DNA of 64,000 bases from Sapria himalayana (GCA_029783825.1 JAREIK010017918.1:1580001-1644000); one strand, 5' to 3'. Shown: positions 10,113 through 24,513, numbered from the stretch's first letter. Program-made: numbers and translations. Notes: a model not told the origin generated them from the letters alone.

Positions 10113-12958
10113 CTCCCTATTAAACTTGATCTATTAACTGCTAGCAAATTCCTTCATGTTACAAAGTCTTTCCTTAGAAATTCACTTTATTTTGTATACC
10201 CATTTAAGCATTATATGCTCTTTGGAAAGTGAAACAAGTTCCCACATGGCATTCTTGTTGATGGACTTGATTTCTTAGTCCATCATGTCTCTCCACTTAT
10301 TTTCTCTTGTAGCTTTTTGATAATTCGCTCATTCAAAGTCAACAGACAAACAAAACAATGTGGAATCTTTCAACTTCACTCTCACTTAAAGATGATGAAA
10401 CTATTGTTGGAGAAGTAGGTTGGACCATTGGCTCTTGTTATGCTTCTCTATGTTGTTCTATTTTTGTCGCATTATCCTTTATTTGAAGGAGAAAATTTGA
10501 ATTATTTATATAAGATCCAAAAGCTTATATTTCTTCTTCGTCCAAGACCACATCTCAACTAATTATAATCCTTTTATTATTAGGATGTATAGCTTGTCAC
10601 GTTTCAAATTTGAGTCATAGCCAATGATGATGAAACTTGCTTTTATCATCAACTTCTCTTGTCTAGTACATGAACATGGGCTCGGTTTCCAAAGACTCTC
10701 AACTACAAGATACTGGGCTTTCTTTCAATTTGTACTTCTTATAATATTTTTTTCCAAATGATTTTTTTGGAGATCTAATATAAAATTAAACCACACATGT
10801 CATGAGCTTGACCTAAAATTCATTGGATAATTTCTTGTTTTTAAGCATACTCTATATAATATTAAGGATAATTCGATTCTTTCTTTCTACTTCACCATTT
10901 TATTAGGGTGATTTTGGAATTATCATTAAATGACAAATTTTATTTACAAATTGAACTTTTAAAACTCCTTTTCTCCTTCTCGATCAAATCTCATAGCTTT
11001 AATATTTCTACTTTCTTGCTCCATTGCAACTTTGAACTTCTTGCAGACTTGAAATATTTATGATTTTTTCTTAAGGAAGTACATCAATGTTTTTATTGAA
11101 AAGGCATCAATGAAAAGAAAGAAATAGTTGTTGTTTATGAGAGAACTCATATTTATTGGTCCGCACACATCATCATGGATGAGCTCGAGCAGCTTCATGG
11201 TTCTTGAGTTTGACTCCTTTAGAAAACTTCTTCTGAATTACTTTCCAACTAAATAGCTTTCATGACTTCGATCTGTACGATTGATGTGAGGCATTCTTAT
11301 CACCATCTTCTTTTTTGATAATAACTTCAGACTTTTAACATTCAAATGTCTATAACAAAGATATCATTGCCATGATGTATCTTTATAACATGGTTTCATG
11401 TATTTTTTTTAATATTTTTTTATTTGTTGATCATGAATATTTTATTATATGACATCGATACTTTAGTAATGATGTTATTGTTGTTATCTATTATAAAAAT
11501 ATTATGATCCTTCATATGAATATCATTTTACCAAGTAGTTGTCCCAAGCTCAAGATGTTACTTTTTATGTTGTGAGTATAATAAACAATTGAGATGAATT
11601 GATATGTCTCATCTTAGAAACATATAAAAATAGTATATAATCCTTTCGTAATTATTATAAAATCATATTTAAATAAGATATTTCCATTTATTGATTCAAC
11701 TAACTCCATGAACATATCTTTTCTCTCTTAAAGGTGATTAGTTGTACATTTATCAAGATATAAAGGATTTTTTTGGATATCTCTAATCTATTTCTATGTA
11801 TAAGAAGTATTTCTTTTTCATTATTTTTCTGTTTATCTTTCATCTAGTTAGCATTCTTATTAAGTCTATTGTCATGAGCTATACATTCTAATGTATAATG
11901 GCTAACCTTCTGATAATTATAATATCAAATTTCGATTTTGTCATATTTCTAGCTTAGATATGTTCTTTCACAACCATATATTGAGCTTTCTGCTTCATAT
12001 TTATTATTAAAATTTTTATAATTCTAATCTCATCCATGAATATAACTTTTTCCAAATCCACAACCTCTACCACGGCCTTGACCATGTTGGTTTCTTTTAT
12101 TATTATGAATTTCATGCATATCTTTGAGTTACAACTTGAAAAGTTGCTTATTTATCTCTTATTTCTTTTCATGCTTCTCTTCGTATACTTGTTATGATCC
12201 TTACAATTTCTCAATCATTATTTCCTCCAAATATTTAGTATCTTCGATTGTCATGACACTATGCTCAAATTTATGATGCAATGATGGAGTATCTTTTCTA
12301 TTATTCTAACAACTCCTAACTTTTTTACAATTTTTTTTCAATTCATTAGAAATGACATTACTCTTGATAAATAATCAGAAATGGGCACTAAAACATTCAT
12401 TTGTAAGGATTCGGATTCACTATAGTAATGTTTGGAGATCCACCCTCTTCACTTGTTCATATCCTTTAAAACATGTGTTTGTAGCTTTTTGCATGCTTCA
12501 TTGGCACAATTAACACCTAAAATTTTGTCAAAATTATCATTATCTATTGTTTTCTAGATGAAGCATAAAAATCTCTTATCTCTCTTTCTCATATCTCAAA
12601 CTATCTCTCTAGGTTGTGATTGGGACAACTTCATTATTTAGCCTGCTAAAATTCTTTTCTATGATATTTTAAATATCATGTGTGCCAAGGAGAGTATTCA
12701 TCTTGATGCTCCAGTTACCATAATTATTAATATCAAGCATTAGTACTTGGAAGGAAGTCATGTCATTTACCATACCACATAATATAGCAAGAATTCTCAA
12801 AATATATTTGCACGAATGAATTTAAAATGCCAAAAACTCATAGAGAAACTAATAGCATGTTGTGATGTGGTGAAGACTCCGATGAGAAACATTTTGTTAT
12901 CAATGGATTCCTCTCATTGAGACCTTCATTTTGAAATATTATATGATATACTAACCTT
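10113..12958 (-). pseudogene. Copia A gag-pol remnant (Ty1/copia)
   Basis: This is a gag-pol region in canonical copia order, with many stops and frameshifts. Gag (about 12160-12760) shows NYGNWSIKMNTLLGTHDI. The zinc knuckle (about 11895-11940) has its first two Cys changed to Tyr (Y-x2-Y-x4-H-x4-C). The pre-integrase segment reads HLNVKSLKLLSKKKMV (about 11290-11370). The integrase core (10740-11200) includes NIKAMRFDREGE, and the integrase tail (10560-10720) includes KRIIIS and DVVLDEEE. The start of reverse transcriptase reads NAMWELVSLSKEH and LKWVYKIK (10140-10330). The rest of reverse transcriptase and RNase H is missing because the sequence passes straight into the polypurine tract and LTR, so there is a large internal deletion. 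Element proteins would have formed a cytoplasmic particle and integrated cDNA. It is certainly non-functional. Confidence 0.85.
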
Positions 12959-12971
12959 CCTCTGATACCCC
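12959..12971 (-). other. Copia A primer binding site
   Basis: The minus strand reads GGGGTATCAGAGG, close to the tRNA-Met-complementary TGGTATCAGAGC of plant copia elements. It is placed directly after the right-hand LTR remnant. Confidence 0.65.
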
Positions 12972-13115
12972 TTACATAGAAATCCTATGAAAATATCTAC
13001 CACATTATTTTACCACACATGTAATATTAATTTGATAATTAATATGATAATTAATTGTATTTTAAATAAAGAATATTCTAGAAATGGACTTGATCTTCAA
13101 GTTTATGATCTGAAA
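12972..13115 (-). repeat. Copia A 5' LTR remnant
   Basis: This direct-repeat partner of 9428-10112 is reduced to about 144 bp by an internal deletion. It keeps the start (GATCATAAACTTGAAG) and a GGTAAAAT block near the end. The short frame at 12987-13208 is not a gene. Confidence 0.6.
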
Positions 13116-13559
13116 AATATGTTAGAAAAAGTTTCATCAATACATAATGGTGGGAGGGGGAAGGAAGTTGGAGAAGTTCATGTTCAAGGTATCTGTAATT
13201 ATAAATAGCTTGATTGGCAACACTTATGACTAATGAATATTAAGAATCAATGAAACATGATATCTCAATAAACTTTCATACAAAACATATAAGGAAAGAT
13301 TTTATTTTACCATAACTAATTCAATGGGGATTACCGTACCATCCATGCATCCTTAATACATGCATGTTTAGGTTGAAGAATACTTAAAGTTGATGATTTT
13401 ATGAATTGTAGGTATGTTGTTGACATGAACAAAATTTTTAGGGTATGTTTTGTAGCAAATGTAACTTTGACGAATAAATATTTGTTTTAAGAAACTAATT
13501 TAGCTAGTGACATCAAGGATTTGAATTATTTTTTTGATACTTTTATGATCTATCATAAA
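13116..13559. other. Anonymous AT-rich spacer
   Basis: No coding, RNA or clear repeat signal is seen. It may include the distal end of the copia B 3' LTR, but I cannot place that boundary. Confidence 0.4.
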
Positions 13560-14651
13560 ATAGATATGTAGTTGATGTGTATAATGTGGTGATAATTTGG
13601 TAAAATCAAATTATTCAATTTTAATTAAACTAAAGATTCTTGTTATATATTTCCCCATATATACTAAATAAATAAATAAAAATCTAAATACTTATATGGC
13701 ATCACGATAAGGCTATGAAAGGGATCCTAGTTTGAATAAGATCTCGAGCTTCTGATGTAAAATATTTTTAACAATAATTTTTAATAATTATAATTCATAC
13801 CACTACATAATTATAATTTCAGTCACTCACTTAATCATAATGTTGTATACCTTTTATTATTTAATAATAATTAAACTTCTCATGTTAAGATTACAAATAT
13901 TCATTGATTAAATCAAATCACTAATAATTCAATTCAATTAATATCTAATTATTTCTTTGATACTTTCCATTTAATTTATTTGAATTGCCGGATTAAAATT
14001 CACCTGTATGGTTTGATATTATCAAAACTTATAAGCTTTCTCAAGGGGGTATCATAAATCTTTTTGATAGAACAATGATTCAATCAGAAATCAATATTTA
14101 CCATATGCTTGATAAAGTAATACATTCATAGAGTTAATGCTTGATAAAGTAATCTTTTCAAATCTATTTCTCGACACAACTTTTATGAATTAAAACAACT
14201 ATTAGCAAATATATGTAAATAATAACTACTTCAAGAATGAGAGTAATAATATCTGCTATAAATATAGTCTATTTTATTTTACAAGTTAGTACAAAATAAT
14301 CACACCATTTTGTCCTATTCAATACACTCAAGTATACTAGCACTAGAAGTTAGAAATTTATTATTCATCATAGTCAAGACATAACTACTAAAATCTACTA
14401 CCATAATCTTACCTATATGTTTTCTAGTTCTTTCTAAATTGTGAGTAATAAACTTATATTCCACAAGTATTAATGAGTCAATATTTTGTGCGTAAGATAA
14501 TCTCTACATACTAAATCATCTACAAGTAGAATAACAAATAAATGCATTTTTTTTACAAATTCAGATCATTATAAAAATATTATTAAAACAACAAGAAGAT
14601 AAAATCAAAAAAATAATCATAAATGGCTTTTAGTGTAAACTAGTTCTAACA
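13560..14651 (-). repeat. Copia B 3' LTR
   Basis: On the minus strand it starts TGTTAGAAC just downstream of the RNase H remnant. The purine-rich AAGTGAAAGAT precedes it. It aligns with the copia C LTR (from 30362), with the copy at 61978-62570, and with 21740-22370. The shared internal mark is a block reading TGATAATAC-CC followed by ACTTATAAGTTTTGATA. The distal end is not determined. Confidence 0.65.
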
Positions 14652-14671
14652 ATCTTTCACTTAGACTAAAG

Positions 14672-17600
14672 TCATGATATTACACCTCTCACCCCCATCC
14701 CTTCCAGAAGTCTATCAGATATTTTTGTTGGAAAGCTCTTCATAAAAGAATCTACCAAGTTTTCTACTAATGCTATATTCGTTGCCACTACATCTCCTCT
14801 TTTAATAATGTATCTAATTAGATGATATTTATGCCTGATGTATTTTGCTTTATTGTGGGTTCTAAGTTCCTTTAAATTTGTAGCATCTTTGTTATTATCA
14901 CAATAAAATATAATAGGCAATTGTACAAAAGGAATTATCCTTAGATCTGTCAAAAAGTTTTTGAGCTATACAACTTCTTTGGATGCCTTTGAAGATGTCA
15001 CATGCTTGACCTCCATGGTAGAAGCAGAAATACAAGATTTTTTGATACTTCTCTAGCTTATGACTCTACTTCCCAAGGTAAACATATAACCCAAGGTGGA
15101 TTTTCTCAAATCATCAATACACTAGCATATCACTCTCTATTCTTTTTTAAGTATGCAATTATGTGTTTTACTACTATCTAATATTTTTCTCTTATGTTAG
15201 ATCGATGTCTTCTTACCATGCCAACAACATAATAGATATCGAGTCTAGTGTAAAATATTACATACGTAAGGCTTCCTATTGTAGATGCATAAGGAACTAT
15301 CTTTATTTTCTATCTTATTAGGTGTTTTACAACATTGTTTCTTTGATAGAAAGATTTCATATCTAAAAGGAAAAAAATCTTTCTTGAAATTTTGCATATT
15401 AAATTGAGTCAATACTGATCGATATAAACAACTTGAAACAAGCCCAATATTTTTTGCCTAAGATCTCACGAAAGCTTAATCTCAAGAATGTGAGCAACTT
15501 CTCCTAAGTTTGTCATATCAAATTGAATGGAAAACCAAACCTTAACCAAAAATAATGAGTCCACATCATTGCCAATGATAAATATATCATTAATATATAA
15601 TACCAAGAAAACTACATTATTATCATGTCTTTTTATATACACACAAATATTTATCCTGATTTTGATCAAAGCAAGTATTATTAATATCTAGATGCCTATT
15701 TCAGTCCATATGGCTACATCATATAGATACATTTTTTTACATGTCAATTCAAAAATACAATCTTCATCTATTTATCAAATCTCATTGTCATAATAAGTTG
15801 TAATCGACAAGAAAATCTAAATTGACTTCAGCATGACTATCGGCAAAAATGTCTTCTCATAATTGATTCTTTCTTTCTGAGTAAAATCTCTTTCAATAAG
15901 CTAGGCTTTATAAGTCTCAATATTACTATCTCTCTTTCTCAATTTCTTATAGATCCACCTACAATATATATGATTTTATCCCTTCAGATAGTTCCATAAT
16001 ATCCTACACTTAATTGAATTTGACTACATTTCTGATTCCATAGCCCATTGTTAATATTTTACATCTCTATCTCGAAGTACCTCATCATAATTTATAGGAT
16101 TAATATCTCATTTATTAGAAATTCTATCATAAGACTCTTATAAGAGTGTATATTTTGTAGGTTGACGAATAACCCTCCCGCTAGAATGAGACACTCCTCT
16201 TAGATGTATTATACTTTTAGTGACATGTTGCATAGATATTGATCCCTATGAACCATTATGACTATTTCCTTTTGGTTGTACTACCGGTAAATCAAAGATA
16301 GGCTCAGAAGGTTGAATATCAATACTATCACGAATAGCTTTCTAATTATGATAAGACAATAAGGTATCATAGATGTCACTTTGTAATATTCCTTATATCA
16401 TTGAAGGATTTGGACTGACATATCTCCTCATAACATCTCTCGAACAATTCTACTCCTGAGCTTGTGGTTTTTTATATAGTCTTGTTCTAGGAATTGGGCA
16501 TTAGTGCTAATAATGACCTGATCCTTTAGACTATATTACAAACCACCTTTAGTTCCTCACTGATATACCATGAAGAAACAAACTTGTGTTTTTATTCCAA
16601 GTTTATGTATTCTCATTTAGTACATTTGCTAAGTAAACACACAAATGAATGTGTTTTAAACTAGGCTTATGGCTAGTCCACATTTGGTAGGAGTTGTATT
16701 ACTATCTTAGATGAAACCAAGTTTAAAACATAATTTTTTGTTTCTAACATATATCCTAAGAAGGAATTAGGCAAATCCTAATAACTCATCATTGAGCTTA
16801 CCACATCCATAAGAGTCTTATTCTTTTTTTTTCTTTAACACCATTCTACTATGTAGTGTTAGGTGTGGATATCTAGGATTTAATCTCTTGATCCATCAAG
16901 TAGCCACTAAACTTTCCAAAGTGATACTCGCCACCATGATCAGATTGTAGAGTTTTGAGATATTTATTATGATGTTTCTCCATTTCCATCATGTATTCTT
17001 TGAATTTCTCAATGATATCAGACTTACGGGGTATTAAATAAATGTATCCATATCTTGAGTAAGCATGAATGATAGTGATGAAGTACTCAAAACTACATCT
17101 TGCTTGGATAGTCATGGGTCCACATAGATCATAATTAATAATTTCTAATGGCTCTTTGGCTTTATGGCCTTTGGCCACAAAAAGCCAGTTGGTTATTTTT
17201 TCTTCTAAGTACAACTCACAAGTTAGATGTATTTTCAATTTCAATAAACTCAAAGGTCCATTTTCAACTAGTCTTGAAATTTATTTTAGATTTAAATGAC
17301 CTAAGCATAAGTGCTAAGATATGTTTGGTTCATATTAGAAGGACATTATCTTTTATGTGATAAGACGTTGATTCTATTCGACTCATATTATTATAGTAGG
17401 ACATGAATAGTTGTAATAACATAAACATTATCTTTTAATATACTAGGATAGACAATCCTTTTATTCAAATAAATTGTTACAAAATCATTAAATATAAATA
17501 AAAATTCATCTTTAACTAGATTAGAAACTACAATCAAGTTTCTTCTGATTGATGATACTTAGAGGCAATCTTTTAAAATTCTAACATTTTTTCTGTCAAA

Positions 17601-18690
17601 CTGAAGCATGCAATCTCTCACTGTAATAGTCATCACCTTTGTGTTATTTCTCATGCAAATATCAATTTCCCCATCACTCAGTTGTCTAGTATTGATAACT
17701 ACTTCAACAAATTATAGACATGATTAGTGCAACTCAAATCTAGACACTATGTATCCAGAGATACTACCATTAAACATGTTTCAACTACTAATTGAGATTT
17801 ATACTGGTTGTTCACTTTTCTGAGATAAATTAGACACTACATCTTCTAGTGCCCTAATTGCATGCAATGAAAATATGTTTTTGGCATTTTGACTCTCACT
17901 TATGCCTTTGGAGTTGTCGGTGAAACTTGAGTATGTTTTTGAAATTTATTTTTCTTTTATTTTGATTTAGAACATCTTTTAACCTTGAATACTCCAAATG
18001 ATTTTTTCATTATACTTTCAACTGATACTGATTTTTTAAGAAACTATGCCAAGTCCAATCAAACCTGTTCATTTTATAATTTAGGAAGAATTGCATATAC
18101 AAGTCTAATTGTGATTGAAGAATAATATCAATTGAAGAATAATATCAATTGAAGAATCCACATTAAATTTAGCTCTAAGGATCTCTAGTTCATTTAGAAG
18201 ACTAATCATCTTGACTACAAGATTCCTCACTGAGGTATTTTCAATCATTATAAAATTCATTAGATCTCTCATGGATTTCTACATGGCAGAACGAGTCTTA
18301 TTCCCAAACATTTTTTTGAGATTAGGCATCATGTCATAAGTAATAGCTATGGAATGATATTGATGTTAGAGTACATTTGACATGCAAGCCAAAATATAAT
18401 ATCTAGAAATCTATTAGCCTTTGCCCATTTTTCATAAAAGCTGGTTTCCTCATTGGTTCCCCCATATTGATGCTTATTTGGGAACATATCTATTCACATC
18501 AATTTGTAGTTCTTAGAAGTTAAAAAAATTTCAAGATTTCTTTTCCAATTAATGTAATTGGTTTCATCGATTAATTTTTTTGAGAATGATAGTGAGTGGG
18601 CTGAAAGGTATTTTCCTAAAAATTGTATAATGAACTTATTCATTTGAATTCTACCAAAATAATTGATTTCCTTCAATTATTCTTAAATGC
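14672..18690 (-). pseudogene. Copia B gag-pol remnant (Ty1/copia)
   Basis: The order on the minus strand is gag, integrase, reverse transcriptase, RNase H. Gag (18494-18676) shows NYINWKRNLEIFL. The integrase core (16873-17253) reads IINYDLCGPM, FITIIHAYSRYGYIYLIPRK and LQSDHGGEYHFGKF, so parts of the D,D-35-E region are recognisable, although the usual Asp in 'fiDDySRYG' is replaced (IIHAYSRYG). Reverse transcriptase (15466-15669) shows YINDIFIIGND in place of the usual YVDD box. A connecting segment near 15180-15300 reads STIGSLTYVIF. RNase H (14672-14953) shows FYCDNNKDATNL and KYIRHKYHLIRY. Stops and frameshifts separate these blocks, so the element is dead. It belongs to the same family as copia C, because leader and LTR sequences match. 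Confidence 0.9.
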
Positions 18691-19232
18691 GTTAGTCATT
18701 AATCTGATACACTTTGAAAAGTATGTCTTGAAGGAATGATGTTTACCTTTCATTATTTATTCATATATGTCAATTCCTATTAATCTTACTATTTAGGTAA
18801 TGACTGTTTAAATAAGATTAATTGATGACTAATCTTTGGTTCTACAAATAATAGTACTGACTCAGATAGAAATGATACTATTATTTATAACTAAGTATAA
18901 ACCATCAACTAATTATAAACTGAAAGATTCTCAAATAAATCCTTCAGATGGAGAAGTGATTCATTTAATCAATCCATAGAATTATCTTGTAGTGGTTTGT
19001 GCCAAGCATATCTACAAGCCAGTTTATCTAATAGGACAAAGGTACTAAGAAAAACATGCTAACTAACTTATATAACTTTTAAACCAATGTGAAGATCATT
19101 AGATTCATTTAATGAATTCTCTCATTCACTTAAATATTTTATTATTTGAGGGTTTTTATTAAAAAAAATGTGTATTTCTTTCGGCCCAAACTATCATACT
19201 AATTATTATGCTTATACATACATGCCATGACA

Positions 19233-19266
<34 letters not shown>

Positions 19267-19833
19267 CACCAATATGTAATGACTAGGTATTTAGTATATT
19301 TTAACCTCACCAATATGCCATGACAATATGTAATGACTAGGTGTATATATATATATATACCACAATAAATACATTTTCATGACAAACACACATTTTCATG
19401 ACACACAAATTTTAATCTCACCAATATGTAATGACTAGGTATTCAGTATATATGAATGTTGAACACCTTGACTATTTAGGTTTTACGACTTACAACCTAA
19501 GATTTTTCAAGAATTAGGTTAGTGCCCTAAATTGGGCATAATCTACCTAGTTTTACCATTATAATGCTTTGGAGGTAATGTCTATAATAAAATAGATATG
19601 GAATCTATTTCATTTTTATATGTTGGTCATGCACTCCGCTATTGTCTATCATGTACTCTACTATTGTCTATGTCTACCATCATGAAATTTTTTTATTGTC
19701 CATGACCACCACCATGAACTCAGCCATCACCTAGTTCTGCCACCATAAATCCTGGTATCTATATCTTTTCTATCTCAAGAGTATTTCAAATTCCACTACT
19801 ATTGGTCATTTATATCATTACAATTAACATTAC

Positions 19834-20376
19834 TGTTGGGCTATTACGCTTCCATGGTGGTGATATTAAGATACAGAAGACAACAATAACAACAGAAAAA
19901 ATAAACAATATATATCTAATTCACAATCCAACCACAGAAGAATAAAAAACGAGAAATATAATACCAGAAATAACGTGGTTCGCTAGTCGCTCAGTACGAC
20001 TAGTTACATCCACCAAAAAATGCTTATGCGTTACAGATTAAACCAACAAAACCATCTTACAGTATGTGCAGTACAGAGCAGTCATGATAAATCATGCAGA
20101 GAGAGAGAGAGAGAAGACAATGAACAGTTCTCATGTCCAAAAATAGCAACCCGAAATTTAAAATTACTAAATATTTTATAATAAAAATTATCTCGATTCA
20201 TTTAACCTGAGCGGGACCTCCGTTTTTGTGCTACTGCTGCATCCCCAGCCTTTTAATATTTTCTTTTCTGTACTTACATGAAAATATTAAAATAGAAACA
20301 TTGGGTTATACAAATAGATTTTCAAAAACCAAATTACATATACAACAATTACTAGTTACAATCATCACTTCCAACA
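19834..20376 (-). mobile_element. Solo LTR, copia-like, 543 bp
   Basis: The minus strand begins TGTTGGAAGTG and ends GCCCAACA. Inside is a CGAACCACGTTA block typical of plant copia LTRs, and base composition differs from the surrounding leader. A GA run lies at 20099-20114. I could not find a matching 5-bp target duplication (ATTAC on the left, CTGCT on the right), so it may be old or the product of rearrangement. Confidence 0.6.
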
Positions 20377-20379
20377 CTG

Positions 20380-21300
20380 CTTGTGTGACATGATATTTTC
20401 CACAAGTGATATCATCGATTATTAGTCACCTTCTCTAGCATTGATGATAGCCATCAAAATCACAATAGATGGCATTTTCGGTGGTAATCACCTTATTTGG
20501 CATTGTCAATTACTGTGACAACTACTATGCATGACTTCACTAGCAATAGTCATCTTCTCCGACATTGCCGGTTGCCATGAAAACCACCACAAATAGAATC
20601 ACTAGTGATAGCCATCTTAATTATCAAAAAAAAAAACTAGTGATAGCCATCTTCTTCAGCATTGGCTATCAACATGACAATAATTACAAATGGCATCATA
20701 GGTGATAGTCATCTTTTCTAGCATTGTTGGTCGTAATGACAACCATCATAGATGACATCGCTAATGATAGTCATCTTTTGTAGCATTTTATGATCACCAT
20801 GACAACCACCATATATGGCATCATTTGCAATATTTATTTTCTCCAACGATACTGATCACCATGAAAACCATCACAAATGGAATTATCGGCAATAGTCATA
20901 TTCTCCAATATTGTCAATCACTATGAAAATCAACATAGATAGCATCACCGGGGACAATCACCATAGATAGCATCATCGAGGACAATCACCATAGATAACA
21001 TCACCGGGGACAATCACCATAGATAGCATCACGGGGGACAATCATCTTCTCTAGCATTGTTGATCAACATAATAACCACCACAAATAGTGTTATCGCTAG
21101 TTGATCAACATAATAATCACTATGACAGTCATCTTTTTCAGCAATGCCAATTATCAAGACAATCATCGTTGATGGCATCGCTAGTCGCAATCATCATTTT
21201 TGACAATACTGATTTCCACGACAATAATCATTGATGGCATTAGTGATGAAAGTCATATTTTCTAGCATTACTAATTACCACAACAATCACCATGTCCACC
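20380..21300. repeat. Leader minisatellite, unit about 65-75 bp
   Basis: Imperfect tandem units are built on 'TAGCATTG-TGATCACCATGACAACCACCA' and 'ATGGCATC' words. A sub-array at 20940-21035 repeats a ~33-bp unit (CATCACCGGGGACAATCAC) about four times. A similar array in inverse orientation lies in the copia C leader (32215-32535). Confidence 0.7.
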
Positions 21301-21739
21301 CCCACCATCATCAGCAGTGGTTTTTTTAAGATTTATAGAAATAAAAATTACAATCCAATCAACAATTTAAATACAAAATTTACACCCAATAAATAAAAAC
21401 CATCCAGACACATTATCAAAATCCACAAAAAACAGCCTCGGTATTCAAGTAGTCGACAAAGATTAGAACCCCTCTTGGAAGTATCATTTTTTTGTTTCGA
21501 ATAAATTTGAGGAAGGAAATATCTAGTTTTGGTTCCACATATAGCTTAGGTCATCTCTTATATCATCTCCTCCAACCACAAATTCAAATATGATAATACT
21601 ACAATGGTTTATCATTTCTGAGCCATATAGATATTTAAACCCAAGAATAAAAATGTATGCATTAAATGAGGCATTTTAGTTTTATTATTAAATTAAATAT
21701 CAAATTAATGATTTAACATATTATATATATATATATATA

Positions 21740-22370
21740 TATATAGCATCAAAATCATTTTTATAATAATAATCAATTAATTTGAAAAAATCAAATTATT
21801 CGATTATAATTAAACTAATTATTCTAATTATATATATGCACTAATATACTAAATAAATAAACAAAAGACTTTAATGCTTATATGACATCCAGATAAGGCT
21901 ATGAAATGGACTATGATTTGAATAAGCTCTAGTGCTTATAATATAAATTATTTTGTATAATAATTATTATTAATTGTATTTAATACCACTATATAATTAT
22001 ATTTACACTCACTCACTTATTCAACCTATTTTATGCCATTTTATTACTTAATACTAATTAAACTTCTCATATTAAGATTACATATACTTATTGGTTGAAT
22101 AAAATCACTAATAATATGATTCAATCAATCTTTAATTATTTCTTTGATACTTTCCACTTAACTTATTTATATTACCAGATTAAGATCCACTTATAGGATT
22201 GATAATATCAAAACTTATAATCTTCCTCTAGGAGGTATTATCAATCCTATTCATAAAGTTATCTCAATGCATTGGTATATATATTGCATTGGTATATATA
22301 CAATGTGAACATGGATGATTGATAAAGTAGTAATTCATAAAGAAATAAGAAATACACATTGAGATACTTT
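21740..22370 (-). repeat. LTR copy of the copia B/C family, truncated
   Basis: It aligns in the same orientation with 13560-14160, including the ACTTATAA-TTTTGATA-TATCA block and the CCATTTCATAGCCTTATC block. It could be the 5' LTR of copia B. It is cut near 22370, where R1 sequence begins. A TA run lies at 21720-21746. Confidence 0.6.
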
Positions 22371-22429
22371 GAAGATGCATTGGTTTCGATTGGATGAAGA
22401 CATGAGGACATTCACTTCTATGTCACTGT

Positions 22430-24050
22430 TTGAGTTCTCAATGTCATTTTTTATATTTAGGAGTATGATCCTAAAGTAAAATCATATCATCTACCCTCAT
22501 CACCATGTTGATTTGTATTTCTATTATTTATTTCCATTTTATGGTAATATACACATTGTGTTGAATTGATTTGAGATAGTAAAATATTGTTTTCTTTGTT
22601 GTGGGGGGGGGGGGGGGGGGGGGGGGGGGTGTGTTTGTTTTTGCTTAGGGATGAGAATTATTTTAGTGTGTAAGTTTATTTGGTGTTCAAACTACTAGAT
22701 ATTTTTATATATTTTAGTGATTTTTGATGATGTTCAGACTTTGAAATAGAGTAATTATTTATTAATTTCATGACTTTAAAGTTTTAGTAAATTTTGATGA
22801 ATAGTCAAGAAAGAATTTGGTTTTTGGAGGGTATTTGACTTAAAGATAGAGTATGAAGTCTTGCATAGTTTCAATATTTATTCTTGACTGAAACACTACT
22901 TAATTGGTTGTGACAATCTTTATACACCACAATCTTACTAACTTGTTAATACAATATTTCTACTATGTGATACATTCTTTGTGGATGTTATAATATGATT
23001 TTGACATTAATTTTATGTCCTAGTAACTTAAGTATCTCGCTAGTGTTAAAAGTGATAGTCATGTCCCAACACAATGAATTTATCTTTAATATGACCTAGT
23101 AATCTTAAGTTAGAGTTGTGACTATTTTACAAAGAGGTGACATCTGAGTTGTAGAAATTTATAAAGCCAATACTACTCAGGCCAAAGTTATGGTAAATAT
23201 TTAATGCCACAACTTTTGGGATAAAAAATATTACAGAGGTCTTTACTCAAGTATGACTAATATTCAAGAACATCACTTTTATCCTCAAAAAAAAGGAAAC
23301 AATTATGTACCGACTAATTGTCAATGTCATGGTATCTTTGTAGCACCATGGTGATATGATATATGAGAGAAGTGAAGTCTAGTATCACAACACTCATAGT
23401 ATCATGGATAGTTAGATATATGACGGGTAATTTTTGTGACAAGTTTATTTCTTAACGCCACAAACTTAGGATACACATGAGATACATATTTAATGGCATG
23501 ACTATTTCAAAGTGTCGCAATATACAATGATCAAAGAAGAACTATATGAGAGTCCATTCATAATATCATGACATTTCCTAACGCTGTGATCCTTTGAAGA
23601 ACAAAAAGACAAATGAACAAAGCTTTGATATTTCATAGTATCATAGCTTTGTGTTATAGAGATATTATGCTCAAGTTAGGATCATTACCCAATGTCATGA
23701 CTTTGTATTACAAAAAGATTGAGATACATTCTAGAGTCATGATCTTTTTTTTTAAGTCATGACCTTAAAATTAAGAGATTAAGACCAAAGTTGTGACTTT
23801 CTTCTGAAAACCATAACTTCCTACTTTGAGTAATACATAAATATTAGAGTATTACAAAAATATTGAGATACAATCAAGAGCCATGACCTTTTTTTATAGT
23901 TATGGCCTCTAGCCTCCATGTAATAAGTAAAGCCATTGTGTAGCTACCAAACCATAAAAATGAATTTTTTACTCCATATGGGCTCAAAAAGTAAGCAAGA
24001 GACACAAAACTTAATGCTAATCCCAAAGAAAAGCATTGAAAGAACACGAG
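22430..24050 (+). repeat. Dispersed repeat R1, copy 2
   Basis: It aligns with 49240-50110 in the same orientation and with 1-1760 and 55600-57960 inverted. Many 'GTCATGACTTTG'-type words recur from 23040 to 23950. It contains a run of 27 G at 22603-22629. No gene is visible. Confidence 0.55.
22603..22629 (+). repeat. Poly(G) run of 27
   Basis: Twenty-seven consecutive G bases are followed by TGTGTTTG. Such a run can form quadruplexes, and its length may also be affected by sequencing or assembly slippage. Confidence 0.9.
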
Positions 24051-24513
24051 GAGTTTTATATAATGTTATGGAAATTGATGGATAGGTGATTAAATAGAAT
24101 TTGGGCTAAGATTTTGATGTTAGTATGTTTGTATGAGATTGTCGTAGTGTATAGTGATAGGTAAAATAAGAGGTCACATACATACATAGTAGGAAAGATG
24201 TGAGAGTCACAATATCACAAAGAATGATGATAATAGATAATCCTTGGGGCATAAATGAGTTTGTTATGACTCACGAGATGATGATAGCCCTTATGATTTT
24301 CTTTTAGTCATTTAGTTTTCATCGGTTAAACTTTAAAGAAATATACATTAATTGTGAGAGTATGGTGCTTACGAAGTTGAAAGTATAAATACTTAAAAAT
24401 AATATCAATTCTTAGTTTTTATGATACATAAAGCTAGAGAATAAAAGTGTACATACGAAGCAACCATCAAAGGAAATTGATGAAGTTTTTTAAAGGTATG
24501 AGATTATTAATAA

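Larger units (their letters stand above)
18691..21740 (-). repeat. Copia B untranslated leader
   Basis: This is about 3 kb between gag and the LTR-like copy at 21740-22370. Positions 18830-19160 are the inverse of 33150-33420, upstream of copia C gag, which shows this is leader and not host DNA. It contains an AC run at 19233-19257, a nested solo LTR (19834-20376) and a CCAC/ATGGC minisatellite (20380-21300). No open frame of note is present. Confidence 0.6.
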
